Source: Mycobacterium sp. IS-3022
GTDB lineage: Bacteria; Actinomycetota; Actinomycetes; Mycobacteriales; Mycobacteriaceae
Assembly: GCF_001500065.1 (NCBI RefSeq)
Contig: NZ_LQIN01000010.1
Span: 1 to 64,000, forward strand
Direction of reading: 5' to 3'
DNA length: 64,000 bases
The notes beneath the pieces are model-generated. The model ran no database searches and was not told the DNA's origin. It saw nothing but the letters and a program-made list of their open reading frames with translations. The translations under genes were made by a program, and so were the position numbers. Of this stretch, positions 1 through 8,973 are shown in pieces (positions within the stretch are counted from its first letter, which is position 1; every line of letters starts with the position of its first letter).

Positions 1-920
1 CGCCCGGGGGTTACCCGCCGCCACCCTCGCCCGGCGGTTATCCGCCGCCTCCGCAGCAGGGCGGCTACCCGCCGCCGCCCGCGGGTGGATACCCGCCACC
101 GCCGACCGGGCCCGGATACCCCCCACCGACGAGCGGCTATCCACCGGCCTGGGGTCCGGGATCCAGTGCAGGGCAGCAGGTCAACGTGGGCGACAGTTTC
201 AACTGGGCGTTCGGCAAGTTCAAGGAGAACGCTGCAGCGCTGATCGTCCCGATGCTGATCTACGCACTGATCATCGGGGTGCTCTCCGCCATCGTCGTCG
301 GCCTCATGTTCGCCACGGCACCGGACTCGGTGACCACCTATGAGTCCTCCGAGTACGGATTCGAGTACGAGACGAGTTCGTCGCTCGGAGGGACGAGCAT
401 CCTGGTCCTCATCGTCGGCTCGCTGGTGGGGTTGGTGGTCATCGGCGCGATCCATTCGGCGTACCTGGCAGGTGTGCTCGACATCGCGGACGGGCGACGG
501 GTCACGATCGGGTCGTTCTTCAAGCCGCGCAACGTCGTCAGCGTCATTCTCGCGACGTTGATCATCGGCATTCTGACGGCGATCGGCCAGATTGTGATCA
601 TCGGTGGTCTGGTCGTGGGACTCTTCACGGTCTTCGCCATCGTCGCCATCGTCGATCGCAACCTCTCACCGATCGACGGCATCAAGACGAGTTTCGCAAC
701 GGTGAAGGACAATTTCGTACCCGCGCTTCTCACGTATTTGATGGTTGCGGTCATCACGTTCGTGGGCGCGCTGCTGTGCGGCATCGGACTGCTTGTTGCC
801 GTCCCCCTGGCCGAGCTCTTTCTGGTGCATGCGTGGCGCAAGCTCAGCCGTGGTCAGGTCGCCGAGCTCAACCCGCAGCCCCTGCCGCCGGGGCCGCCGC
901 CGCAGACCAACCCGCAATAG
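1..920 (+). CDS. Proline/glycine-rich transmembrane protein, 5' end outside window
   Basis: The frame is open from the first base (codons begin at base 3), so the start lies upstream. The first ~60 codons encode a Pro/Gly/Tyr-rich tail with several GGYPPPP-type repeats, followed by about 240 residues with four or five hydrophobic segments and a short Pro-rich C-terminus (PQPLPPGPPPQ). The layout matches mycobacterial proline/glycine-rich membrane proteins such as Rv2560. In M. tuberculosis the gene beside metB is pra (Rv1078), also with a GYPPPP tail, but I do not recognise the RDD domain of Pra here, so it may be a different membrane module on the same kind of tail. Function unknown. The GTG at 186 is internal, not the start. 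Confidence 0.8.
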   Translation, partial: PGGYPPPPSPGGYPPPPQQGGYPPPPAGGYPPPPTGPGYPPPTSGYPPAWGPGSSAGQQVNVGDSFNWAFGKFKENAAALIVPMLIYALIIGVLSAIVVGLMFATAPDSVTTYESSEYGFEYETSSSLGGTSILVLIVGSLVGLVVIGAIHSAYLAGVLDIADGRRVTIGSFFKPRNVVSVILATLIIGILTAIGQIVIIGGLVVGLFTVFAIVAIVDRNLSPIDGIKTSFATVKDNFVPALLTYLMVAVITFVGALLCGIGLLVAVPLAELFLVHAWRKLSRGQVAELNPQPLPPGPPPQTNPQ

Positions 921-932
921 GTTCAGGGCGGC

Positions 933-2105
<1,173 letters not shown>

Positions 2106-2157
2106 GGTCCATGTCTACACCGGTCCGCGCGCAGCACCGGCATCGCTAGGCTGAGCG

Positions 2158-3309
2158 ATGATGACCGAGAACAGAAGGCATGGCCTGTCCACCAAGGCCA
2201 TCCACGCCGTCCGGCCCGACCTGACCACCGGGGCGGTCAACGCGCCGATCTATGCCAGTTCGACATTCGCGCAGGACGGCGTGGGCGGGTTGCGCGACGG
2301 GTACGAGTACGCCCGGACCGGCAATCCGACCCGAGCGGCGTTGGAGACCTCGCTGGCCGCGGTCGAAGCGGCCACCTACGGGCGGGCGTTCGCGTCCGGT
2401 ATGGCCGCCACCGACTGCGCGCTGCGCGCGATTCTGCGGCCGGGCGATCACGTCGTGATGCCCGACGACGCCTACGGCGGAACCTTCCGGCTGATCGACA
2501 AGGTGTTCACCAAGTGGGGCATCGACTACACGGCCGTGTCGCTCGCCGACCTCGATGCGGTGCGCGCGGCGGTCACCCCCAGCACCCGGCTGATCTTGGT
2601 GGAGACGCCCACCAACCCGTTGTTGTCGATCGCCGACATCGCCGGGATCGCCCAACTCGCGGCGACATCGAACGTGAAAGTGTTGGTGGACAACACCTTC
2701 GCCTCGCCAGCGCTGCAACAGCCGCTGCTGCTGGGGGCCGACATCGTGCTGCATTCCACCACCAAGTACATCGGCGGGCATTCCGACGTGGTGGGCGGTG
2801 CGTTGCTGACCAACAACGAGGAACTCGACTCGGCGTTCGCCTTCCTGCAGAACGGTGCGGGCGCGGTCCCGGGCCCGTTCGACGCCTACCTGACCTTGCG
2901 CGGTTTGAAGACGCTGGTGCTGCGCATGCAGCGGCACAGCGACAACGCGGCGGTGCTCGCCGAGTTCCTCGACGGTCATCCCGCGATCGAGACCGTGCTC
3001 TACCCGGGGTTGCCCGGGCATCCGGGACACGAGGTAGCGGCCAGGCAGATGAGCGGGTTCGGCGGCATGATTTCGGTGCGGCTGCGCGGGGGAGCGGACG
3101 CGGCGCGTAAATTCTGTTCGCGGACAGAGGTTTTCATCCTCGCCGAGTCGTTGGGCGGTGTCGAGTCGTTGATCGAGCATCCCGGTGCGATGACCCACGC
3201 CTCCACGGCCGGTTCGCAGTTGGAGGTGCCCGACGACCTGGTGCGGCTGTCGGTCGGCATCGAGGACGTCGCGGATCTGCTCGCCGATGTGGAGCAGGCG
3301 CTCAGTTAG
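2158..3309 (+). CDS. metB: Cystathionine gamma-synthase
   Basis: A 383-residue PLP enzyme of the Cys/Met metabolism family, collinear with Rv1079. It makes cystathionine from an O-acyl-homoserine and cysteine in methionine synthesis. The PLP lysine is K203 in LHSTTKYIGGHSDV; other family motifs are YARTGNPTRAALE near 51-63, SGMAATD near 80, VDNTFASP near 177 and SLGGVESLIEHP near the C-terminus. The start is the double ATG at 2158/2161. The gene is cytoplasmic, divergent from the acyl-CoA dehydrogenase, and convergent with the GPP34 gene 9 bases downstream. A gamma-lyase activity cannot be excluded from sequence. Confidence 0.95.
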   Translation: MMTENRRHGLSTKAIHAVRPDLTTGAVNAPIYASSTFAQDGVGGLRDGYEYARTGNPTRAALETSLAAVEAATYGRAFASGMAATDCALRAILRPGDHVVMPDDAYGGTFRLIDKVFTKWGIDYTAVSLADLDAVRAAVTPSTRLILVETPTNPLLSIADIAGIAQLAATSNVKVLVDNTFASPALQQPLLLGADIVLHSTTKYIGGHSDVVGGALLTNNEELDSAFAFLQNGAGAVPGPFDAYLTLRGLKTLVLRMQRHSDNAAVLAEFLDGHPAIETVLYPGLPGHPGHEVAARQMSGFGGMISVRLRGGADAARKFCSRTEVFILAESLGGVESLIEHPGAMTHASTAGSQLEVPDDLVRLSVGIEDVADLLADVEQALS

Positions 3310-3318
3310 CCGCGCAGA

Positions 3319-3981
3319 CTACGTCAGCGCCGGGCGCAATGCCGACGCGGTGATCGCCAGGTTCACCTCGGGCAGCCCGGTCGGATACTCGTCGACCCAG
3401 CTGCCCAGCGAGATCTCGCCCGCCCGCGCGTGTACCCACCGCCATCCGCGGTCGTTGAGGCTCAGCAGCGCGCCCAGTCCGTCGACCGCATGCAGCAGCG
3501 AGATGATCGCCGCCGTCGTCGGAGTCGGTGGCCTGCGGTCGAACAGTGCCGACAACAGTGCCGAACGGGCCAGCCCGGCGCGGTCACGGTTGATCAGCGG
3601 CCACGCGAACTCATGGCCGAATCGCTTGTCCGGCAACGGAACACGCCGAATCTGACCGGTGCGCTCCAACTGGCCGGCGATGTGGCTCTCGGTGTGCTTG
3701 GCCAGCCGCTTCACCGCCGTTTTCGGGCGCAGCGGACGGCGCTGCAACAGTTCGAACGCCGGTTCGGCGACCGGGTCCATTGCACCCGCCACCGCAAGCG
3801 CGATCAGGTGGCCGCGTTCGACCGCCTCACCGTCGACCGACGGCCGGATCCGGCAGGCGAGCGCCAGATCGAGCAGAACCGCGGCAGACAACACCCGCTC
3901 GCGGCGGTGACGGTCCAGAACCGGCTGCGCGGACGCGTTGTCGATCAGCAGGAGGAACAGGTCCTCGGCGATCTGCGCCAT
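3319..3981 (-). CDS. GPP34 (GOLPH3/Vps74-like) family protein
   Basis: A 220-residue protein beginning MAQIAEDLFLLLIDNASAQP, the typical opening of actinobacterial GPP34 proteins. It has helical segments around AAVLLDLALACRI and repeated basic residues that in eukaryotic GOLPH3 bind phosphoinositides. No signal peptide or transmembrane segment is seen. The bacterial role is unknown; peripheral membrane association is an inference from the family. It is convergent with metB and lies 37 bases upstream of the greA 3' end on the same strand. Confidence 0.78.
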   Translation of the reverse strand: MAQIAEDLFLLLIDNASAQPVLDRHRRERVLSAAVLLDLALACRIRPSVDGEAVERGHLIALAVAGAMDPVAEPAFELLQRRPLRPKTAVKRLAKHTESHIAGQLERTGQIRRVPLPDKRFGHEFAWPLINRDRAGLARSALLSALFDRRPPTPTTAAIISLLHAVDGLGALLSLNDRGWRWVHARAGEISLGSWVDEYPTGLPEVNLAITASALRPALT

Positions 3982-4018
3982 GAGCGGATGCTAAACCGCA
4001 CCCTCCTCGGCGCCTGTG

Positions 4019-4513
4019 TCAGGCGTGGTAAGGCTCGGCCTCGAGCAGCTTCACCTTGACCGTGCTGCCGCTGGGCACCGTGTATGTGCGCACGTCACCG
4101 ACCTTCGCGTCGATGAGCGCCTCGCCCAGCGGCGACTTCGGCGAGTACACCTCGAGTTTGCCGTCGCTGATGCCCTCCTGGCGGGTGGCGATCAGGAACG
4201 TCTCGGTGTCGTTCTCGTCGTCGCCGTACTGCACCTTGACCACCGAACCGGGCAGCGCGACGCCGGACTGCTTGGGCGCCTCGCCGACCTTGGCGTTGTT
4301 GAGCAGCTCCTGCAGCTGCCGGATTCGCGCTTCCTGCTGACCCTGTTCCTCACGAGCGGCGTGGTAACCGCCGTTCTCGCGCAGGTCGCCCTCTTCACGG
4401 CGGTCGTTGATTTCGGCGGCGATGATCGGCCGGTTGGCGATCAGCTGGTCGAGCTCCGCCTTCAACCGGTCGTATGCCTCCTGCGTCAGCCAGGTGACCT
4501 GCGTGTCGGTCAT
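4019..4513 (-). CDS. greA: Transcription elongation factor GreA
   Basis: A 164-residue GreA/GreB-family factor (Rv1080c homologue). The N-terminal coiled coil (about residues 8-80) carries the acidic tip [14 protein letters not shown], whose acidic residues reach into the RNA polymerase secondary channel and stimulate cleavage of backtracked RNA. The C-terminal globular FKBP-like domain contains the family motif [20 protein letters not shown] at 4513 is supported by an AGGAG Shine-Dalgarno (complement of 4523-4527), nine bases upstream. The 5' leader is unusually structured; see the separate entries at 4547-4660. Confidence 0.96.
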   Translation of the reverse strand: MTDTQVTWLTQEAYDRLKAELDQLIANRPIIAAEINDRREEGDLRENGGYHAAREEQGQQEARIRQLQELLNNAKVGEAPKQSGVALPGSVVKVQYGDDENDTETFLIATRQEGISDGKLEVYSPKSPLGEALIDAKVGDVRTYTVPSGSTVKVKLLEAEPYHA

Positions 4514-4546
4514 GTCGTCGCGCTCCTGTCGTCGTTGCTCTCGCGC

Positions 4547-4564
4547 ACTTCTCGCGTAAGAAGT
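4547..4564 (-). promoter_or_regulatory. Short hairpin in greA leader, upstream of the RBS
   Basis: ACTTCT (4547-4552) and AGAAGT (4559-4564) are perfect 6-bp inverted arms around a 6-base loop. On the greA transcript this hairpin lies about 20 nucleotides 5' of the AGGAG ribosome-binding site, a position where it could act as, or compete with, an expression platform. Seen directly; function inferred. Confidence 0.4.
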
Positions 4565-4591
4565 CTTGTGGGTGCGGCGCCGGGAGCTTGA

Positions 4592-4660
4592 CGTGTATTG
4601 CCGCGTTCGTCAGGTACTAATCAAGAGGCTTGATCAGCGCACCAAATGCAGCAATACACG
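4592..4660 (-). ncRNA. Nested inverted repeats in greA 5' leader (candidate structured RNA)
   Basis: CGTGTATTGC (4592-4601) and GCAATACACG (4651-4660) are a perfect 10-bp inverted repeat enclosing 49 bases. Inside, ATCAAG (4620-4625), AGG, CTTGAT (4629-4634) form a second perfect 6-bp hairpin. Both would fold in RNA on the minus strand, about 80-150 nucleotides upstream of greA. I do not recognise a known riboswitch or RNA family. A protein-binding DNA site is an alternative, but the nested layout fits an RNA fold better. Confidence 0.5.
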
Positions 4661-4688
4661 GCCCCAGCGGGAACCGTGTACTCGAACC

Positions 4689-4694
4689 ATGATA
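4689..4694 (-). promoter_or_regulatory. Candidate extended -10 of the greA promoter
   Basis: On the minus strand the sequence reads TGC-TATCAT, a good extended -10 element (TGN TATNNT). Initiation about 7 bases downstream (near 4682) would give greA a leader of about 170 nucleotides that includes both inverted repeats. No convincing -35 is seen at the usual spacing. Confidence 0.35.
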
Positions 4695-4766
4695 GCACCG
4701 CGACGACAGCGGTTCGTCACGTATTCGCAGTTCGCCGTTTGTTGTGCCCCATGAATCATCGTGATC

Positions 4767-5189
4767 TCAAGGGCTCACCAGATACGGCGGCACATCGGTG
4801 CCGCAGCCGTAAATATCGCCGATGACGGGTTGCCGGGTGGCCTTCACGGGCGCAGTCACCTGCACGGTCGTTTGCTCCGACGGGGGCACCAGCACCTCAC
4901 GTCGGCCGGTCTCGGCGCCGTCGATCGACCGGGCGCGGACGATGCACACCACCGGCTGAGACGGGTCCTCGCGGGTGACGCTGATCGTCACCGAAACGGT
5001 CTCCTCGTCGACGAGGCGGTACGCGCTCAGCTCACCCGTGACGTCGTCGCTGCCGAACCGACCGAACGCCACGATCGCCACCGCGACACCGGCCGCCAGC
5101 GCGAGCACCGTGAACCCGACGGCGACCCATCGGCGGTGACGGCGGGACAGCCGCTGGCGCCCGTAGCGCTCGGCGGGACGCTCGATCAT
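4767..5189 (-). CDS. DUF4307 membrane-anchored protein (Rv1081c-like)
   Basis: A 140-residue protein with a basic N-terminus (RRHRRW), one transmembrane segment at about residues 22-43, and an extracytoplasmic C-terminal domain with two cysteines (VVCIVRARSIDG and DIYGCGTDVPPY) that could form a disulfide. Size and layout match the actinobacterial DUF4307 family conserved between greA and mca. Function unknown. It is divergent from mca across a region with a strong inverted repeat (5214-5237). Confidence 0.85.
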   Translation of the reverse strand: MIERPAERYGRQRLSRRHRRWVAVGFTVLALAAGVAVAIVAFGRFGSDDVTGELSAYRLVDEETVSVTISVTREDPSQPVVCIVRARSIDGAETGRREVLVPPSEQTTVQVTAPVKATRQPVIGDIYGCGTDVPPYLVSP

Positions 5190-5213
5190 CTGGTTTTCTA
5201 GGCTCCCCGTCGG

Positions 5214-5237
5214 ATAGTTCTACAGAACTGGAACTAT
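5214..5237. promoter_or_regulatory. Overlapping GTTC/GAAC inverted repeats between DUF4307 gene and mca
   Basis: ATAGTTC (5214-5220) and GAACTAT (5231-5237) are perfect 7-bp arms 10 bases apart, and the same left arm also pairs in AGTTC-TACA-GAACT (5216-5229). This gives three GTTC/GAAC half-sites about one helical turn apart in the 113-base divergent promoter region. It looks like an operator. The orientation differs from the mycobacterial SOS box (GAAC-N4-GTTC), so LexA is unlikely. The regulator is unknown. Confidence 0.45.
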
Positions 5238-5302
5238 AGGGCTGTCCCGATGGGTTGTTATCCCCCGGAGACGACGGATCGCGACTAGTAAGGCAGAGCA
5301 GG

Positions 5303-6172
5303 TTGAGCGAACTGCGGTTGATGGCCGTGCACGCCCATCCGGACGACGAGTCCAGCAAGGGCGCCGCCATGATGGCCCGATACGCGGACGAGGGTGTCCG
5401 CGTGCTCGTGGTCACGCTGACCGGGGGCGAGCGCGGCGACATCCTCAACCCGGCCATGGACCTGCCCGAGGTGCACGGCCGGATGGCCGAGATCCGGCGC
5501 GATGAAATGGCGAAGGCCGCGGAGATCCTCGGGGTGGAGCATCACTGGCTCGGTTTTGTCGACTCGGGACTGCCCGAAGGCGATCCACCGCCGCCGCTGC
5601 CCGACGGCTGCCTGGGCGTGGTGCCGCTCGAGCAACCGGCCGAGGCGCTGGTGCGCGTCGTCCGCGAATTCCGCCCGCACGTCATGACCACCTACGACGA
5701 GAACGGCGGCTATCCGCACCCGGATCACATCAGGTGCCATCAGGTCTCGATGGCCGCCTACGAGGCCGCGGGTGATTATCGCCTGTTCCCCGACGCCGGT
5801 GAGCCGTGGAATGTCCAGAAGCTCTACTACACCCATGGTTTCCTGCGGCAACGAATGCAACTGCTGCAGGACGAGTTCGCCAAGCACGGTGAGGTGGGCC
5901 CGTTCGAGAAGTGGCTCAAGCACTGGGATCCCGACCACGACATCTTCGCCAAGCGGGTGACCACCCGGATCGAGTGCGCCAAGTACTTCGCGCTGCGTGA
6001 CGACGCGCTGCGCGCCCACGCCACCCAGATCGATCCCAACGGCGACTTCTTCCGCGCGCCGATCGAATGGCAGCAGCGGCTCTGGCCGACCGAGGAGTTC
6101 GAGCTGGCCCGCTCCCGGGTGCCGGTCTCGCTGCCGGAGGATGACCTTTTCGCCGGGATCGAGGATCGATGA
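5303..6172 (+). CDS. mca: Mycothiol S-conjugate amidase
   Basis: A zinc amidase of the MshB/Mca (LmbE-like) family that cleaves mycothiol S-conjugates into glucosaminyl-inositol and a mercapturic acid for export, so it detoxifies electrophiles. Zn motifs are HAHPDDE (about residues 10-16) and HPDH in [13 protein letters not shown]. It matches Rv1082 closely along its length. The start is probably TTG at 5303 ([15 protein letters not shown], aligning with [15 protein letters not shown] in Rv1082), with AAGG at 5290-5293 nine bases upstream; this gives 289 residues. A longer in-frame ATG at 5255 adds 16 non-conserved residues. Its ATGA stop overlap with the next gene implies translational coupling. 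Confidence 0.94.
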   Translation: MSELRLMAVHAHPDDESSKGAAMMARYADEGVRVLVVTLTGGERGDILNPAMDLPEVHGRMAEIRRDEMAKAAEILGVEHHWLGFVDSGLPEGDPPPPLPDGCLGVVPLEQPAEALVRVVREFRPHVMTTYDENGGYPHPDHIRCHQVSMAAYEAAGDYRLFPDAGEPWNVQKLYYTHGFLRQRMQLLQDEFAKHGEVGPFEKWLKHWDPDHDIFAKRVTTRIECAKYFALRDDALRAHATQIDPNGDFFRAPIEWQQRLWPTEEFELARSRVPVSLPEDDLFAGIEDR

Positions 6173-6447
6173 ACCTCATGCTCAATGTCATCCTGCTGAC
6201 GCAGGACCAGCCGCGGGAGACCGGTCCGGATTTCGGCAAGGCGAGTCCGCTGGGCCTGCTGGTCGTGGTGCTGCTGCTGATCGGAACGTTCCTGCTGGTC
6301 CGGTCGATGAACCGGCACCTGCGAAAGGTGCCGAAGTCGTTCGACAGCGCTGACGCGGAGGCGACCGTTGAGCCGCCGACTGAGTCCGGAGCGCCGAACG
6401 AATCCGACAACCCGCCCGACGAACCCAAGCGCGAGCCCGGCGGCTGA
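6169..6447 (+). CDS. Small membrane protein (Rv1083-like)
   Basis: A 92-residue protein with one transmembrane segment at about residues 28-46 ([16 protein letters not shown]), a basic stretch after it ([12 protein letters not shown]), and an acidic, proline-rich tail. It overlaps mca by the four bases ATGA and so is in the same operon. It corresponds in place and size to Rv1083. Function unknown; the polar tail is probably cytoplasmic. Confidence 0.82.
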   Translation: MNLMLNVILLTQDQPRETGPDFGKASPLGLLVVVLLLIGTFLLVRSMNRHLRKVPKSFDSADAEATVEPPTESGAPNESDNPPDEPKREPGG

Positions 6448-6463
6448 GTGTCCGATGGACACT
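6447..6463. promoter_or_regulatory. Perfect 7-bp palindrome AGTGTCC-GAT-GGACACT
   Basis: The palindrome begins at the last base of the Rv1083-like stop codon, within the 128-base gap before the thioredoxin-fold gene. A 3-base loop makes a stable small hairpin possible in RNA, but the GTGTCC/GGACAC symmetry also looks like a dimeric repressor site. No U-tract follows. The regulator is unknown. Confidence 0.4.
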
Positions 6464-6575
6464 AAGCGGTGGATTACTCGCACCTGATGCGGGCAATCAA
6501 CCGGATAAGGGCTCAATCAGGCGCTGACAGGGTCGAGCCCACGATCGAGGAGCCGTCACCGGAAGGCGTTGAACG

Positions 6576-8579
6576 ATCACGAACAGCCTCGCGCGGGCCA
6601 CCAGCCCGTATCTGCGCCAGCACGCCGACAACCCGGTGCACTGGCAGCAGTGGACGCCCGAGGCGCTGGCCGAGGCGGCGAGTCGCGACGTGCCGATCCT
6701 GCTGTCGATCGGTTACGCCGCGTGCCACTGGTGCCACGTGATGGCGCACGAGTCGTTCGCCGACGCCGAAGTGGCTGCCGCCGCGAATTCTGGCTTCGTG
6801 TGCATCAAAGTCGACCGCGAGGAGCGCCCCGACCTCGATGCGGTGTACATGAACGCGACGGTCGCACTGACTGGACAGGGTGGTTGGCCGATGACCTGCT
6901 TCCTCACCCCCGACGGCAGGCCGTTCTTCTGCGGGACGTACTACCCCAAGCGCACCTTCCTGCAACTGCTGGCCGCGGTGACCGACACCTGGCGCAACCG
7001 TCGCGGCGAGGTGGAGGAGGCATCGGACAAGATCACCGACGAGCTGCGGTCGATGGCGTCGGGCCTACCGGGTGGCGGGCCGCCGATGCAGCCGGCGTTG
7101 TGTGACCACGCCGTTGCCGCTGTGCTGCAGGACGAGGACGTCGCACGCGGCGGATTCGCCGCCAATCCGGCTGGCGCACCCAAGTTCCCGCCGTCTGCGT
7201 TGCTCGAGGCGCTGCTGCGCAACCACGAACGCACCGGCGACGTCATGCCGATGGAGACCGTGGAGCGCACCTGTACCGCGATGGCCCGCGGCGGCATCTA
7301 CGACCAGCTGGCGGGCGGGTTCGCCCGCTACAGTGTCGACGCGTCCTGGGTGGTGCCGCATTTCGAGAAGATGTTGTACGACAACGCACTGCTGCTGCGT
7401 GCCTACGCCCATTGGGCGCGGCGCACGGCGAATCCATTGGCGCGCAAAGTGGCTGCGGAGACGGCAGCGTTCATGATCGATGAGCTCGGTGCCGACGGCA
7501 TGTTCGCCTCCTCACTGGACGCCGACGCCGCCGGGGTCGAAGGCCTGACCTACGTGTTCACCCCGGCGCAGCTGGCCGAAGTGCTGGGTGACGACGACGG
7601 ACGTTGGGCTGCAGAACTTTTCGAGGTGACCGAGGCGGGCACCTTCGAACACGGCGCCTCGGTGCTGCAGTTACCCCGCGACCCCGACGACCCCGAACGG
7701 TTCGCCAGAGTGCGCGCGGTCCTACTCGCGGCGAGGCTCACCCGACCGCAACCCGGTCGTGACGACAAGGTCGTCACCGCGTGGAACGGTCTGGCGATCA
7801 CCGCTCTCGCCGAAGCGGGAGTCGCGCTCGACCGCCCTGAATTCCTCGACGCCGCAACGCAATGCGCGCATGCCGTCTGGAATCTGCACATGGTCGACGG
7901 TAGGTTGCGGCGCGCGAGCCTAGGCGGTCAGGTCGGCGACAGCGCGGCGATCCTCGAGGACCATGCGGCGCTGGCCACCGGGTTGCTGACCCTGCACCAG
8001 ATGACCGCTGATGCCCGCTGGCTGGAGTCGGCAACGACATTGCTCGACATCGCGCTCGAGCACTTCTCCGACCGCGACCGCCCCGGCCGGTGGTTCGACA
8101 CCGCCGACGACGCCGAGGCGTTGATGGTGCGGCCCGCGGATCCGCTCGATGGCGCGACGCCGTCGGGCGGGTCGCTGATCGCCGAGGCGCTGCTCGTGGC
8201 CGCCCACCTCGCTCCCGCCGGACGGGCCGGCCGTTACGCCGCGGCTGCCGAGGCCACCCTGGCGGCCGCCACGCCGATTCTGACCCGGCTGCCGCGCTCG
8301 GGCGGGCACTGGCTCGCCGTCGCCGAAGCGGCGGTGCGCGGGCCGCTTCAGATCGCGGTCGCGTGCGAGCCAGGAGACTCGGAGCTGTTGGCGGCCGCGC
8401 GCCGATTGGCCCCGGGAGGAGCTGTCGTCGTCGGCGGGCCGGTGGACTCGTCGGAGCTGCTGATCGGCCGCGACCGGGTGGACGGCGCCGACGCCGCCTA
8501 CGTCTGCCGCGGCCGGGCCTGCGACCTGCCGGTCACGACCGTCGAGGATCTCGCCGCCGCACTTGGTGTGCCCGTGTAG
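6576..8579 (+). CDS. Thioredoxin-fold DUF255 protein (Rv1084/YyaL/SPATA20 family), apparent non-AUG start
   Basis: The conserved N-terminus of this family (NSLA..SPYLRQHADNPVHW) is present in frame from about 6582, yet no ATG, GTG or TTG lies in frame between the TGA at 6570 and GTG 6636. GTG 6636 would remove about 20 conserved residues. A GGAAGG Shine-Dalgarno at 6561-6566 sits nine bases before ATC 6576, so a rare AUC start is the simplest reading; a one-base error after TTG 6569 is the alternative. From 6576 the protein has 667 residues: an N-terminal thioredoxin domain with CHWC (about residues 50-53), then an (alpha/alpha)6-barrel-like region similar to N-acylglucosamine 2-epimerases. 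The biochemical role of the family is not established. Confidence 0.85.
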   Translation: MTNSLARATSPYLRQHADNPVHWQQWTPEALAEAASRDVPILLSIGYAACHWCHVMAHESFADAEVAAAANSGFVCIKVDREERPDLDAVYMNATVALTGQGGWPMTCFLTPDGRPFFCGTYYPKRTFLQLLAAVTDTWRNRRGEVEEASDKITDELRSMASGLPGGGPPMQPALCDHAVAAVLQDEDVARGGFAANPAGAPKFPPSALLEALLRNHERTGDVMPMETVERTCTAMARGGIYDQLAGGFARYSVDASWVVPHFEKMLYDNALLLRAYAHWARRTANPLARKVAAETAAFMIDELGADGMFASSLDADAAGVEGLTYVFTPAQLAEVLGDDDGRWAAELFEVTEAGTFEHGASVLQLPRDPDDPERFARVRAVLLAARLTRPQPGRDDKVVTAWNGLAITALAEAGVALDRPEFLDAATQCAHAVWNLHMVDGRLRRASLGGQVGDSAAILEDHAALATGLLTLHQMTADARWLESATTLLDIALEHFSDRDRPGRWFDTADDAEALMVRPADPLDGATPSGGSLIAEALLVAAHLAPAGRAGRYAAAAEATLAAATPILTRLPRSGGHWLAVAEAAVRGPLQIAVACEPGDSELLAAARRLAPGGAVVVGGPVDSSELLIGRDRVDGADAAYVCRGRACDLPVTTVEDLAAALGVPV

Positions 8580-8589
8580 CGTTCGGCGC

Positions 8590-8964
8590 ATGTCGACTCC
8601 TGAGGACAACGCAAAGACCGTCGAGCGCTATCTCGAGCTGGCCGCCCAAGGTAACGCTGACGCCGTCACCGAGCTCTACGCCGACGACGCCACAGTGGAG
8701 GACCCGGTCGGCGGCGGCGAGGTGCACATCGGCCGCGATGCGATCCGTCGCTTCTACGATGCGCTTCCTACGGCGGGCGCCCAGACCGACGTCCTCACGC
8801 TGCGCGCGCTCGGCAACGAGGCGGCGTTTCACTGGGCGCTGACCATCGATCTGGGCGAGAACAAGATGCGCATCGACATCATCAGCGTCATGACCTTCAA
8901 CGAGGACGGCAAGATCGCGTCGATGAAGGCCTATTGGACTCCGGAGAACGTCACTCAACTCTGA
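8590..8964 (+). CDS. SnoaL-like / steroid delta-isomerase-like protein
   Basis: A 124-residue NTF2-fold protein beginning at ATG 8590, 11 bases after the previous stop. Tyr14 and Asp38 (ATVEDPVGG) match the spacing of the catalytic Tyr16 and Asp40 of ketosteroid isomerase. The position of the third residue (Asp103) appears to be Ser in RIDIISVMTF, so the oxyanion hole may differ. Possible role: isomerisation of a 3-oxo-delta5 steroid or a related small hydrophobic ligand; steroid specificity is an inference. It is convergent with the hemolysin III gene. Confidence 0.8.
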   Translation: MSTPEDNAKTVERYLELAAQGNADAVTELYADDATVEDPVGGGEVHIGRDAIRRFYDALPTAGAQTDVLTLRALGNEAAFHWALTIDLGENKMRIDIISVMTFNEDGKIASMKAYWTPENVTQL

Positions 8965-8973
8965 GATCGCGCT

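Noticed and set aside
3..150. CRISPR-like short repeats at the window start
   Set aside because: The repeats are in-frame GYPPPP codons without spacers.
2146..3198. 350-codon open frame antisense to metB
   Set aside because: High-GC antisense shadow; the opposite strand encodes a full-length recognisable enzyme.
5214..5237. SOS/LexA box near mca
   Set aside because: Mycobacterial LexA sites are GAAC-N4-GTTC; here the half-sites face the other way.
6469..6741. 90-codon ORF across the gap before the DUF255 gene
   Set aside because: It runs out of frame through the conserved CHWC region and has no ribosome-binding site or family.
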